Shown: positions 56,264 through 64,000 of the stretch, piece by piece | How positions within the stretch are numbered: the first letter of the stretch is position 1 | Layout of the letters: every line of letters starts with the position of its first letter | Source: JACCZX01 sp963791315 | Lineage (GTDB): Bacteria; Pseudomonadota; Gammaproteobacteria; Burkholderiales; Burkholderiaceae_F | DNA length: 64,000 bases | Assembly: GCA_963791315.1 (NCBI GenBank) | Contig: CAWBRQ010000007.1 | Coordinates: 372,001 to 436,000 of the forward strand | Direction: 5' to 3' | Translations under genes and position numbers: made by a program | The notes under the pieces: model-generated | The model's input: the letters and a program-made list of their open reading frames with translations, nothing else | Database searches by the model: none | What the model was told of the DNA's origin: nothing

Positions 56264-56911
56264 TTAAAGGCGTGCGATGCGCAGCTCTTCGAGCCACATG
56301 ATTTCGCAGTCCCGGTCACCGGCCGTGATAGACGTTGTCGCAACGCGCCCGGCCGCATCGCGCACGTTGACCAGTTTGCCGCGCAGCGTCACCAGCTCGC
56401 CATGCCGCACGCGTCGCAGCTGATCGTAAATGGCGGTTGATGCAGGAATGACGTGCACATTGGTCATGTAAGGACCAAGCCGGTCAAACTCTTCGCGCGT
56501 CATTGCGCTGCGCGGACGCGGAAACAGGGCGCGCAAGCCATTGCTTGTGCCTTCGTGCGAAAAATTGAAGAGCCGAACGTTTGCGGTATCGGTCATGGGC
56601 CCGTACCCGAGCCCAATATCATGGGTGGCGGGCCGCAGGCCGGGAACCCAGTTGACCAGCGACTGATAAGGTTTGAAGCGCTCGATGTGCAAGACACGGC
56701 CGCGCGTTTCGAATTCCGCCACCGGTTGCAGCGAACCGCCGTCAGCTGTGCTGATCGGCGCAGCGGTGCCGAGCGGTTGAACCAGGTACGAGCCCGCGTC
56801 CGAACGCCCGGCGGGCACATCCACCGATCCCGGACGATCGGCCCAGGCCGATACTGCGCCGGCAATCCCGATCGTCAGAGCGAGACCGGCCGTCAGATCA
56901 CGTGCGTTCAC
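56264..56911 (-). CDS. Secreted protein of unknown function, Rieske-oxygenase operon
   Basis: The 215-residue product begins with a signal peptide (GLALTIGIAGAVSAWAD). I do not recognise a family. The mature part has FETRGRVLHIERFKPYQS, LRPATHDIGLGYGPMTDT and a beta-rich end (GELVTLRGKLVNVRDAAG, GDRDCEIMWLEELRI) that looks like an OB-type or similar small barrel. The GTG start overlaps the metallopeptidase TGA by four bases, and the stop is 10 bases from the Rieske oxygenase start, so the three genes form one operon. Confidence 0.72.
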   Translation of the reverse strand: MNARDLTAGLALTIGIAGAVSAWADRPGSVDVPAGRSDAGSYLVQPLGTAAPISTADGGSLQPVAEFETRGRVLHIERFKPYQSLVNWVPGLRPATHDIGLGYGPMTDTANVRLFNFSHEGTSNGLRALFPRPRSAMTREEFDRLGPYMTNVHVIPASTAIYDQLRRVRHGELVTLRGKLVNVRDAAGRVATTSITAGDRDCEIMWLEELRIARL

Positions 56912-57753
56912 ACCCCTTCGAACGTATTGCAGGCGGTAATTTGGCCGCTCTTCATGCCGGTCATGAACCAGCGGACGCGCTGCTCCGAACTGCCATGCGT
57001 AAAGCTTTCGGGGACGATCTGTCCCTGCGTGCGGCGCTGAATGTTGTCATCCCCAATCGCGGCGGCGGCGCGCATCGCTTCCTCGACGTCGCCTGCATCG
57101 AGCAGGTTGCGGTTACCGGCATGGTGTGCCCAGACGCCGGCAAAGCAATCCGCCTGTAGCTCGACGCGAACCGACAGTGCGTTGCTTTGCGCTTCGTTCA
57201 ACCGTTGCCGCAACGCCTGCGTCTTTTCCATGATGCCCAACTGATTTTGAACGTGGTGTCCGACTTCGTGCGCTATCACGTAGGCCTGTGCGAAATCACC
57301 GGGCGCCTTGAAGCGCTCCTGCAACGCCCGGTAAAACGAGAGGTCGATGTATACGGATTGGTCGAGCGGACAGTAAAACGGCCCCATTGCCGATTGACCG
57401 GTGCCGCACGCCGAGCGCGTCGCGCGCTCGAAGATGACGACTTTGGGCTCGCGATACTCGCGGCCGAGTTGCTTAAACAACGTGCTCCAGGTTTTCTCTG
57501 TATCCAGCAGCACGCCTGAAACGAACTGACCTGCCGGATCCGTGGGAGCTTTTACCGGACCCTGCGGAGCCCGGGACTCCTGCACCGTTTGCGCGGTCTC
57601 GGCCAGGCCGAGAATGACGCGCGGATCTATCCCAAAAAACAATCCGACGACGACCAGCACCAACGTGCCGATGCCGCCGCCGATAAGTCCGCGGCCACCA
57701 AAGGACTGCCCGCGGCGGTCTTCTACGTTAGAACTCTGGCCTTCGATGCGCAT
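56908..57753 (-). CDS. Neutral zinc metallopeptidase (KPN_02809/YpfJ-like)
   Basis: The 281-residue product has one N-terminal membrane anchor (GLIGGGIGTLVLVVVGLFFG) and a zinc-peptidase domain. AYVIAHEVGHHVQNQLG provides the HExxH motif, and RVELQADCFAGVWAHH gives the third ligand region. GPFYCPLDQSVYIDLSFY is also typical of this family. It is membrane-anchored with the domain probably outside. The ATG at 57753 gives the usual MRIEGQSSNVEDRRG start. Confidence 0.9.
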   Translation of the reverse strand: MRIEGQSSNVEDRRGQSFGGRGLIGGGIGTLVLVVVGLFFGIDPRVILGLAETAQTVQESRAPQGPVKAPTDPAGQFVSGVLLDTEKTWSTLFKQLGREYREPKVVIFERATRSACGTGQSAMGPFYCPLDQSVYIDLSFYRALQERFKAPGDFAQAYVIAHEVGHHVQNQLGIMEKTQALRQRLNEAQSNALSVRVELQADCFAGVWAHHAGNRNLLDAGDVEEAMRAAAAIGDDNIQRRTQGQIVPESFTHGSSEQRVRWFMTGMKSGQITACNTFEGV

Positions 57754-57807
57754 GCTTGCTCCCCGCGACTCTGTCACGGGGATTCAAGCACAGAGCGGGC
57801 CAGCGTG

Positions 57808-58182
57808 CTACCGATTGCCGCGTCGATCGTCGTGATTATTTGCGTGCTGCTCCCAGCCGCGGTGCTGCCAGTGCGGCTGGTAATGAGCGTGGCCACGATA
57901 TCCACCATAGCCGTAGCCCCAGCGCGGTGGAGGTACGTAGATCACCGGCGGTGGCACATAGCGAACGCGCGGGTAATAAACGGGCACCGGCTGATATACG
58001 GGCACCGGCCGGTAAACCGGCAAGGGTTGGAAGACCGGGAAGTGTGGCGCGCCGATGCGAATTCCGAACTCAGGAGTGCTGACGCTGACCGCTACGCCGT
58101 TGGCCTGCGACGCAGACCAAGGTGCCATTGCTGCGAGCGCTAGCGTACTGAATGCAGCGCCGATCCAAAATTTACGTTTCAT
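57808..58182 (-). CDS. Small secreted Pro/Val/Tyr-rich protein
   Basis: The 124-residue product has a signal peptide (ending SASQANG). An extended region repeats PVY units (PLPVYRPVPVYQPVPVYYP, YVPPPVIYVPPP), and a Gly/His/Tyr-rich tail follows (GYGYGGYRGHAHYQPHW). No enzyme motif; similar low-complexity proteins are common in Burkholderiales envelopes. GGAGGT precedes the ATG. Function unknown; possibly surface or cell-wall associated. Confidence 0.7.
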   Translation of the reverse strand: MKRKFWIGAAFSTLALAAMAPWSASQANGVAVSVSTPEFGIRIGAPHFPVFQPLPVYRPVPVYQPVPVYYPRVRYVPPPVIYVPPPRWGYGYGGYRGHAHYQPHWQHRGWEQHANNHDDRRGNR

Positions 58183-58264
58183 CGTTGACCTCCAAGGTGT
58201 TACAGGAGATTCAACGACGCGGCGCTCGGGTTAGCCGACCCCCGTTCGTTTCAAGGTGTAACGG

Positions 58265-59281
58265 CTAGGCCAGCGCCAGCCCGGCCTTTTGCAGGCGCCA
58301 CACCGCGAGCAAATCGCGCTCGCGTTCGCGCGTTATCTTGCCGACGCGGCGCTTGTCGTCGTGCTCCGGAATGCCCGCTTCGAGAATATCGCTGACAGTC
58401 ACTGCCATCGGCCGTGTGCGCAGGCCGTTGCGGCGCGCACGCGTTGTATCGACCATGTGAAAACCGCGCGTCTGCGGATCGTGCGTTGGAATCCACAGCG
58501 GAAGCTCGGTCCAGGGCTGTACCCCTTCACGCTCGAGAAATTGTTCATCGACCCATTCGACCTCGACGTCCTCGCCCGAAATCCAGCGGCAGGTGTCAAG
58601 CAATTCGCCAAAGGTCGCGCCTTCGTTCGGACCGGTTGCGTTGAAGGCGCCGCTGGCGCGCATCATGACGAGGCGCAGGATCAATGCCGCGAGATCGCGC
58701 GAGTCGATAAATTGGATCGGTGTTTCAGGCGAACCCGGCGCCAGTACTCTACCGCCCCCGCAGATACGCCACGGCCAGTAAGAAAAGCGCCCGGTCGGAT
58801 CGTTGGGTCCAACGATAAGCCCCGGCCGGATCAAAAGTGCTTGCTGCCCAAATGCTCGTGCGACGGTCCGTTCGCATTCGGCCTTTAGCGGCCCGTAGTT
58901 GGCCCCGTTGATCGTTTCGCGGTTGATCTCGTCGGCGGTAGCCAAAGGATCTTGTTCACGGATCGGTACGTTGGCAAACGAGGCGTACGCGGAGACGCTC
59001 GAGATAAAGACGTAACGCTCGCAGCTGTCATACAGCGCCGCGCAGCTTGCCTCGACATCCTGTGGCCGGTAGCCGCATGTGTCGATCACCGCGTCCCACT
59101 TGCGGCCCATTAGCAGGTGCAGGTCTTCCAACCGGTCGCCGACGATCCATTTCACACCCGGCGGCCACCAGTTGCGCGACTGGCCGCGGTTGAAGACGGT
59201 AACCGTGTGCCCGCCCACAAGCGCGGCTTGCAAAAGAGACTGCCCGAGAAAGACGCCGCCGCCGATGATCAGCAAGTTCAT
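58265..59281 (-). CDS. NAD-dependent epimerase/dehydratase family protein
   Basis: The 338-residue extended short-chain dehydrogenase has the Rossmann motif IIGGGVFLGQSL at the start, VFISSVSAYASF (active-site Ser), and YGPLKAECER (Tyr-x3-Lys). The NRGQSRNWWPPGV segment after the second strand fits NAD(H) binding. It resembles reductase-like epimerases rather than sugar-nucleotide enzymes with defined substrate. It stands alone with 82 bases before the next gene. Confidence 0.87.
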   Translation of the reverse strand: MNLLIIGGGVFLGQSLLQAALVGGHTVTVFNRGQSRNWWPPGVKWIVGDRLEDLHLLMGRKWDAVIDTCGYRPQDVEASCAALYDSCERYVFISSVSAYASFANVPIREQDPLATADEINRETINGANYGPLKAECERTVARAFGQQALLIRPGLIVGPNDPTGRFSYWPWRICGGGRVLAPGSPETPIQFIDSRDLAALILRLVMMRASGAFNATGPNEGATFGELLDTCRWISGEDVEVEWVDEQFLEREGVQPWTELPLWIPTHDPQTRGFHMVDTTRARRNGLRTRPMAVTVSDILEAGIPEHDDKRRVGKITRERERDLLAVWRLQKAGLALA

Positions 59282-59406
59282 GGCGGCATCTTAGGGTCCA
59301 AACGGACGGAGGAAAATTACCGTAGATGCGGGTTCAGCCACCGAAAAGCCGCTTCAGCCCGCCGGCCGTCGCTTGGGCGCGCTAAGTACCCTGGACGACG
59401 CGTGCG

Positions 59407-59703
59407 CTACCGCGCGAGTAGCGCTTCGACTTCCGGATGCCGCCGTGCCCACGCCGCCACATATGAGCACACCGGCAGCACGTCCAACCCATTTTGCGTG
59501 GCGTAATCGAACGCAGCACGCACCAACTGCGAAGCAAAGCCCCGACGTTCGAGTTGCGGCGGAACTTCGGTGTGCACGAGCATCATCGTGTCGCCGTGCA
59601 TCCGGTAGTCGCAGCGACACAGCAGCCTATCGACCGTTGCTTCGAACCGCTTAGCCGCTGCGTTGTGCCTAATCTCAAGAGTGGCGTTGGGCGAGCTTCC
59701 CAT
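59407..59703 (-). CDS. GNAT-family N-acetyltransferase, short YjdJ-like form
   Basis: The 98-residue minimal GNAT domain shows the pattern MLVHTEVPPQLERRGFASQLVRAAFDYA (acetyl-CoA loop in ERRGFAS) and VLPVCSYVAAWARRHPE at the end. It matches the small PF14542-type family. The acceptor is unknown. Confidence 0.85.
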   Translation of the reverse strand: MGSSPNATLEIRHNAAAKRFEATVDRLLCRCDYRMHGDTMMLVHTEVPPQLERRGFASQLVRAAFDYATQNGLDVLPVCSYVAAWARRHPEVEALLAR

Positions 59704-59734
59704 TCACACCTCCGGGCAGAGCAGACGCGTAAGA

Positions 59735-61192
59735 CTAGCGCCCGCGACGATGCGACGGTTGCAGCAGCCCTGGAATGTTAGTACGCACTGTCGAAGCACT
59801 ATCAACCGGCCGCCGTGGTTGTGCCGCCGGCTTTGAATGCTTCGGTTTGGTATGCGCTTCGGCGGGCCGCGCAGATTGACCATTGGGCTTTGGCGACTGC
59901 GCCCTGGCGGGTTGTCCGCTGCCGTTCTTGCGCGGCTGACCTTGCGACGGACGACGCGCAGCTGATCGCTGCGGCCGATCGCGTTGTCCGCGCTCGCTTT
60001 TGCCCTGACCCCGCTGGCGCACGATCGGTTCAGCGCGCTCGTGCGGATTCGGCTCAAACCCGGCGATGATCTCGCGCGGCACCTGACGCCGTATGACGCG
60101 CTCAATGTCGGTCAGCAGCGGTTTGTCGTCGGCACACACCAGCGAGATCGCCTCGCCCGTTGCCCCGGCGCGGCCAGTGCGTCCAATGCGATGGACATAG
60201 TCTTCAGGCACATGTGGCAGATCGAAGTTGATCACATGCGGCAGCTGTTCGATATCCAATCCACGCGCGGCGATGTCGGTCGCGACCAACGCCTGCAAAT
60301 CGCCGCTCTTGAACTCGGTGAGCGCGCGGGTGCGAGCGCCCTGACTCTTGTTGCCGTGAATCGCGAGTGCAGTGACACCATGCTTGTTCAGGAACTCTGC
60401 CAGCCGGTTCGCTCCGTGCTTGGTACGAGTGAATATCAGCAACTGAAACCAGTTGTTGGTCGTGATCATGTGCGCGAGAAGCTCTGACTTGCGCCCGCGA
60501 TCGACCAGCACCACCTTTTGCGTCGTCGCATCGACTGTGGAGTTGCGCGCAGCCACCTGCACCATCGCCGGGTTCTTCAACAGCGACGCGGCAAGCGTGC
60601 GGATCTCATCCGAAAATGTTGCCGAGAAAAGAAGCGTCTGCCGTGTTTTCGGCAACAGCGCAAACACCCGCTTCATATCCGGCAGGAACCCCATGTCCAG
60701 CATGCGATCGGCTTCATCGAGCACCAGTATTTCGACTTGCGACAGATCGACCGTGCGCTGGCCAACGTGATCCAACAGCCGCCCGGGCGTCGCCACGACG
60801 ATATCGACACCACGTTTTAGCGCCGAGATCTGTGGATTGATCGACACCCCGCCGTAGACGATCGCGGCACTGGCCTTGCTGTGCTTGCCGTAGTCACGCA
60901 CGCTTTCTCCGACCTGCGCCGCAAGCTCGCGCGTTGGAGTAAGGATCAGCACACGAACTGGCTTGCGCGATTTACCGGCGGGCGCGGGATGCGTGGCTAA
61001 ACGCTGCAAGATCGGCAACACAAAGCCAGCCGTTTTGCCGGTGCCTGTCTGAGCGCCGGCCAGTAGGTCGCCGCCGCTCAGCACGGCGGGAATCGCCTGC
61101 TGTTGAATCGGGGTCGGCGTTGTGTAACCCAGTTCGGTGACAGCGCGAACCAGTGCCTCGGACAAGCCGAGGGCTTCAAATGACGAATTCAA
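59735..61192 (-). CDS. rhlE: DEAD-box RNA helicase RhlE
   Basis: The 485-residue ATP-dependent RNA helicase has F-x-A-L-G-L and the Q motif (TPTPIQQQAIP), Walker A AQTGTGKTA, PTRELAAQV, VLDEADRML, SATFS, and HRIGRTGRAG. A basic, low-complexity C-terminal tail of about 110 residues follows (RGQGKSERGQRDRPQRSA...), typical of RhlE. The TTG at 61192 is chosen because AGGAGA is correctly spaced; the frame continues to 61228 without support. Role in ribosome assembly or RNA decay, and often cold-induced. Confidence 0.93.
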   Translation of the reverse strand: MNSSFEALGLSEALVRAVTELGYTTPTPIQQQAIPAVLSGGDLLAGAQTGTGKTAGFVLPILQRLATHPAPAGKSRKPVRVLILTPTRELAAQVGESVRDYGKHSKASAAIVYGGVSINPQISALKRGVDIVVATPGRLLDHVGQRTVDLSQVEILVLDEADRMLDMGFLPDMKRVFALLPKTRQTLLFSATFSDEIRTLAASLLKNPAMVQVAARNSTVDATTQKVVLVDRGRKSELLAHMITTNNWFQLLIFTRTKHGANRLAEFLNKHGVTALAIHGNKSQGARTRALTEFKSGDLQALVATDIAARGLDIEQLPHVINFDLPHVPEDYVHRIGRTGRAGATGEAISLVCADDKPLLTDIERVIRRQVPREIIAGFEPNPHERAEPIVRQRGQGKSERGQRDRPQRSAARRPSQGQPRKNGSGQPARAQSPKPNGQSARPAEAHTKPKHSKPAAQPRRPVDSASTVRTNIPGLLQPSHRRGR

Positions 61193-61441
61193 AATTGATC
61201 TCCTGAGCACGGCCTGGGGCGACACCATTGGTATCGCAGAACCGGTTCAGGCAAATGCGAACACTACAAAAAGTTCGAGGGAGCTTTTGGTCTAGTAGCA
61301 ACCACAACCGCGAGGGGAGGGTGCGAACCGGAACACACAGCACCACAATCCGAAGCGAATGATACATGCGATGCGGTAATCTCGTCGCTCGCCGTAGTCC
61401 TCATTGCTCCCTCGTCATTTGCTGTCAATTCGGTAGATTCA
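61193..61441. promoter_or_regulatory. Divergent rhlE/ettA control region
   Basis: 249 bases between divergent starts, without a credible gene or tRNA. It must contain both promoters and 5' leaders. A long leader would suit cold-regulated rhlE, but I could not place promoter elements or a clear secondary structure by eye. Confidence 0.45.
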
Positions 61442-63109
61442 ATGGCTCAGTACGTCTATTCGATGATCCGCGTGGGCAAAGTCGTTCCGCCCAAGCGTGA
61501 GATTCTTAAGAATATCTCGCTTAGTTTTTTCCCTGGCGCGAAGATCGGCGTGCTCGGCTTGAACGGCTCCGGCAAATCGACCTTGCTTCGGATCATGGCC
61601 GGACTCGATCACGAAATCGAAGGCGATGCAGTGGCGATGCCGGGTATCAAGATTGGATACCTGCCGCAGGAGCCGCAGCTTGATGCCGCGAGCACCGTCA
61701 AGCAGGAAGTCGAAGGTGGCCTCGGCGAATCGCTGCAGGCGAAACAAAAGCTCGAAGAGATCTACGCCGCGTATGCCGAGCCGGACGCGGACTTCGATCT
61801 GCTGGCGGCTGAGCAGGCGAAGTACGAGGCGATCCTTGCGACCTCCGGCCAGGACACCGAGCACCAGATGGAGATCGCAGCCGATGCGCTGCGCCTGCCG
61901 CCGTGGGAGGCGGTGCTCGGAACCTTGTCAGGCGGCGAAAAGCGGCGGGTGGCGCTGTGCAAGCTATTGCTGTCGAAGCCAGACATGCTGCTGCTCGACG
62001 AGCCGACCAACCATTTGGATGCCGAAAGTGTCGACTGGCTCGAGCAATTCCTGTTGCGTTTCCCGGGGACCGTGGTCGCGGTCACGCACGATCGCTACTT
62101 CCTGGACAACGCGGCCGAGTGGATCCTGGAGCTCGATCGCGGGCGTGGCATTCCATACAAGGGCAATTACAGCGCGTGGCTCGAACAAAAGGAAGAACGC
62201 CTAGCGCGCGAGTCGAAGCAGGAAGACGCGCGCGTGAAAACGATGAAGTCGGAGCTCGAGTGGGTGCGTCAGAACGCGAAGGGCCGGCAGGCCAAGAGCA
62301 AGGCGCGCTTGGCGCGCTTCGACGAGCTGTCGTCGTACGAGCATCAGACGCGCAACGAAACGCAGGAGATTTTTATTCCGGTTTCCGAGCGGCTGGGCGA
62401 CAAGGTGATCGAGTTCGACGGCGTGTCAAAGGGCTACGGCGACCGTCTGTTGATTGACAACCTCACGTTCAGCGTCCCGCCCGGTGCGATCGTGGGCATC
62501 ATCGGGCCCAATGGTGCCGGGAAGTCGACGCTGTTTCGAATGATCACCGGCAAGGAAAAACCCGATGCAGGGGAAATAGTCATCGGCCCGACGGTACGGA
62601 TGGCTTCGGTCGATCAATTTCGCGATGCGTTGCCGAACGACAAGAGCGTGTGGGAGGCAGTGTCCGGTGGTCTCGATGTTCTCACCGTTGGCAAGTTCGA
62701 AATGGGATCACGCGCCTATCTTGGACGATTCAATTTCAAAGGTGGCGATCAGCAAAAAATCGTCGGCAACCTGTCCGGCGGAGAGCGCGGTCGTTTGCAT
62801 CTTGCGAAGACCTTGCTCGCCGGCGGCAACGTGTTGCTGCTGGACGAGCCGTCGAACGATCTTGACGTTGAAACGTTGCGCGCGCTCGAAGAAGCGCTGC
62901 TCGAGTTTGCGGGTACGGTGCTGGTGATCTCACACGATCGCTGGTTTCTCGACCGCATCGCCACGCACATCCTGGCATCGGAGGATGACTCGCAGTGGAC
63001 TTTCTTCAACGGCAACTACCAGGAATACGAAGCGGACAAGAAGCAACGCCTGGGCGAAGAGGGTGCGCGTCCGCATCGCCCGCGCTATAAGCCGTTGGCA
63101 AGGCGGTGA
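61442..63109 (+). CDS. ettA: Energy-dependent translational throttle protein EttA (ABC-F)
   Basis: The 555-residue ABC-F ATPase binds the ribosomal E site and gates entry into elongation according to ATP/ADP. Two nucleotide-binding domains are complete: GLNGSGKST, LSGGEKRRVALC, LLLDEPTNHLD; and GPNGAGKST, LSGGERGRLHLA, LLLDEPSNDLD. The arm insert (GESLQAKQKLEEIYAAYAE) distinguishes EttA from other ABC-F members. No membrane segments. It begins MAQYVYSMIRVGKVVPPKR as in the family. Confidence 0.96.
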   Translation: MAQYVYSMIRVGKVVPPKREILKNISLSFFPGAKIGVLGLNGSGKSTLLRIMAGLDHEIEGDAVAMPGIKIGYLPQEPQLDAASTVKQEVEGGLGESLQAKQKLEEIYAAYAEPDADFDLLAAEQAKYEAILATSGQDTEHQMEIAADALRLPPWEAVLGTLSGGEKRRVALCKLLLSKPDMLLLDEPTNHLDAESVDWLEQFLLRFPGTVVAVTHDRYFLDNAAEWILELDRGRGIPYKGNYSAWLEQKEERLARESKQEDARVKTMKSELEWVRQNAKGRQAKSKARLARFDELSSYEHQTRNETQEIFIPVSERLGDKVIEFDGVSKGYGDRLLIDNLTFSVPPGAIVGIIGPNGAGKSTLFRMITGKEKPDAGEIVIGPTVRMASVDQFRDALPNDKSVWEAVSGGLDVLTVGKFEMGSRAYLGRFNFKGGDQQKIVGNLSGGERGRLHLAKTLLAGGNVLLLDEPSNDLDVETLRALEEALLEFAGTVLVISHDRWFLDRIATHILASEDDSQWTFFNGNYQEYEADKKQRLGEEGARPHRPRYKPLARR

Positions 63110-63126
63110 TCGGTGAGAACTGAGTA

Positions 63127-64000
63127 ATGAACGCGGCGACAGCGCAATCGAAGGCCGGACACGGATGGTGGACGCTGACGTTGGTCGCTGCTGCGATCCT
63201 GATGGTCACGATGGGCGCCCGACAATCGCTTGGCCTCTTTGTCTCGCCGCTGAACACCGCGACCGGGCTCGGCATCGTCACGATCAGCTTCGCGATGGCG
63301 GTGGCCCAGTTTGTTTGGGGTGCCCTGCAGCCAGTTGCCGGTGCGATAGCCGATCGCTACGGTCCCGCACGGGTCTTGGCGGGCGGCCTGATCGTGCTGG
63401 CGATAGGCACGGCGTTAACACCGTTCATGACGACTGGGCTCGGCCTGGTATTTGCGATCGGCATTCTGTCGGCGGCCGGAGCAGGGGGCGCGAGCTTTTC
63501 TGTGCTGATCGGAGCCGCCTCGCAACACGTACCAGCCAATAAGCGCGGAACCGCTTCCGGCGTAGTCAATGCCGGCGGCTCGTTCGGGCAGTTTGTGTTT
63601 GCACCACTGCTGCAGATGCTGATCACGGTGTTCGGTTGGGCCGGTGCGATGTGGTCGCTCGCCGTGCTGACGTTGACTGCTCTGCCGTTGACTAGGGTAC
63701 TGCGTCGTTCGCCGGATGCGGCGGCAGCTCATGCCGCCTCTGCGCCTAGCGGCGGGCTCAGGCGCGCAGTCCGGGAAGCGCTGCGTGATCGCAGCTATTT
63801 GTTGTTGCACGCGGGCTTTTTCACGTGCGGCTTTCATATCGCATTTTTGGTAACTCATCTTCCGGGCGAAGTCGACCTGTGCGGTTTGTCGGCGTCGGTG
63901 GCGAGTTGGTCGCTGGCGCTGATCGGCTTGGCGAACATCGCCGGCAGCCTGACCGCCGGACAGTGGGTTAACCGTTATCGCAGCAAGTACATCCTGTTCT
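63127..64000 (+). CDS. MFS transporter (3' partial)
   Basis: An ATG at 63127, 17 bases after ettA, opens a frame that stays open to the end of the window (291 codons). The product begins MNAATAQSKAGHGWWTLTLV and has at least eight hydrophobic helices. ADRYGPARVLAGGL is the loop 2-3 MFS signature. It resembles the monocarboxylate/oxalate-formate type of major facilitator (SLGLFVSPLNTATGLGI). The substrate is not determined; the C-terminal part lies outside the window. Confidence 0.85.
   Translation, partial: MNAATAQSKAGHGWWTLTLVAAAILMVTMGARQSLGLFVSPLNTATGLGIVTISFAMAVAQFVWGALQPVAGAIADRYGPARVLAGGLIVLAIGTALTPFMTTGLGLVFAIGILSAAGAGGASFSVLIGAASQHVPANKRGTASGVVNAGGSFGQFVFAPLLQMLITVFGWAGAMWSLAVLTLTALPLTRVLRRSPDAAAAHAASAPSGGLRRAVREALRDRSYLLLHAGFFTCGFHIAFLVTHLPGEVDLCGLSASVASWSLALIGLANIAGSLTAGQWVNRYRSKYILF

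Noticed and set aside
61193..61441. tRNA or riboswitch in the rhlE/ettA gap
   Set aside because: A stretch resembling GGTTCAGGCAAATGC caught the eye as a T-loop, but no cloverleaf could be built around it. No known riboswitch core was recognised.

Overview
The window reads as a high-GC betaproteobacterial chromosome segment, most likely Burkholderiales or a close relative. The basis is the kind of genes present: an aerobic benzoyl-CoA (box) pathway, an fdsGBACD-type soluble formate dehydrogenase, a bifunctional anthraniloyl-CoA monooxygenase/reductase, TRAP transport genes, glutaryl-CoA dehydrogenase and GTG/TTG starts in dense, often 4-bp-overlapping operons. I assign no species. No rRNA, tRNA, CRISPR array or intact transposase was seen.

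Layout. 1-3443: boxC (5' end outside the window), boxB and a MaoC-like hydratase. 3523-9790: a VIT/vWA/DUF2135 envelope protein, a lipoprotein alpha/beta hydrolase, a 208-bp MITE-like element, a surface-antigen barrel and an HdeD-like membrane protein. 9845-17285: glutaryl-CoA dehydrogenase divergent from a complete formate dehydrogenase operon (fdsG-B-A, fdhD/fdsC, fdsD). 17360-24783: aldo-keto reductase, a small conserved protein, an internally deleted exonuclease III relic, a DctPQM TRAP transporter, a GST, a DUF2127 protein and an NHL/SMP-30-like lipoprotein. 24918-33729: a co-directional carbon block with NAD-isocitrate dehydrogenase, a stand-alone acetolactate synthase, a zinc alcohol dehydrogenase, class III PHA synthase (phaE-phaC), a CoA-transferase and a hydrolase. 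33764-40107: kynU-kynA-ridA divergent from the anthraniloyl-CoA monooxygenase gene, then a DMT exporter and a flavin reductase. 40200-46546: LemA, two TPM-domain proteins, MsrA, then TlpA-thioredoxin, DUF4266 lipoprotein, DUF3570 barrel, ApbE flavin transferase and a DUF1579-like secreted protein. 46554-53848 (minus strand): DUF72 protein, NarL-type two-component pair, and an EamA-MFS-ChaC-PdxH operon. 53982-64000: ahpCD, a Rieske oxygenase operon with a zinc peptidase, a small secreted protein, an epimerase, a GNAT protein, RhlE, EttA and an MFS gene running off the end.

How the genes fit together. Tryptophan would be cut to anthranilate (KynA/KynU). After CoA activation, which is not encoded here, anthraniloyl-CoA would be dearomatised by the hybrid flavoenzyme. 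Box enzymes handle benzoyl-CoA in parallel. Acyl-CoA products could pass through glutaryl-CoA dehydrogenase or be stored as polyhydroxyalkanoate. The most interesting block is 43093-45954: a periplasmic thioredoxin, a 5-kDa-scale lipoprotein ending in Cys-Gly-Cys, an outer-membrane barrel carrying an ApbE flavinylation motif, and ApbE itself. It looks like an envelope flavin-redox module.

Caution. At least nine otherwise well-conserved genes carry ten single-base frameshifts: vWA gene ~4355, barrel ~8844, fdsB ~11810, fdsA ~13602, dctM ~20936 and ~22123, icd ~25097, CoA-transferase ~31421, TPM gene ~40890 and pdxH ~50598. The flanking protein is intact on both sides each time, so I read these as assembly or sequencing indels and give one CDS span for each gene.
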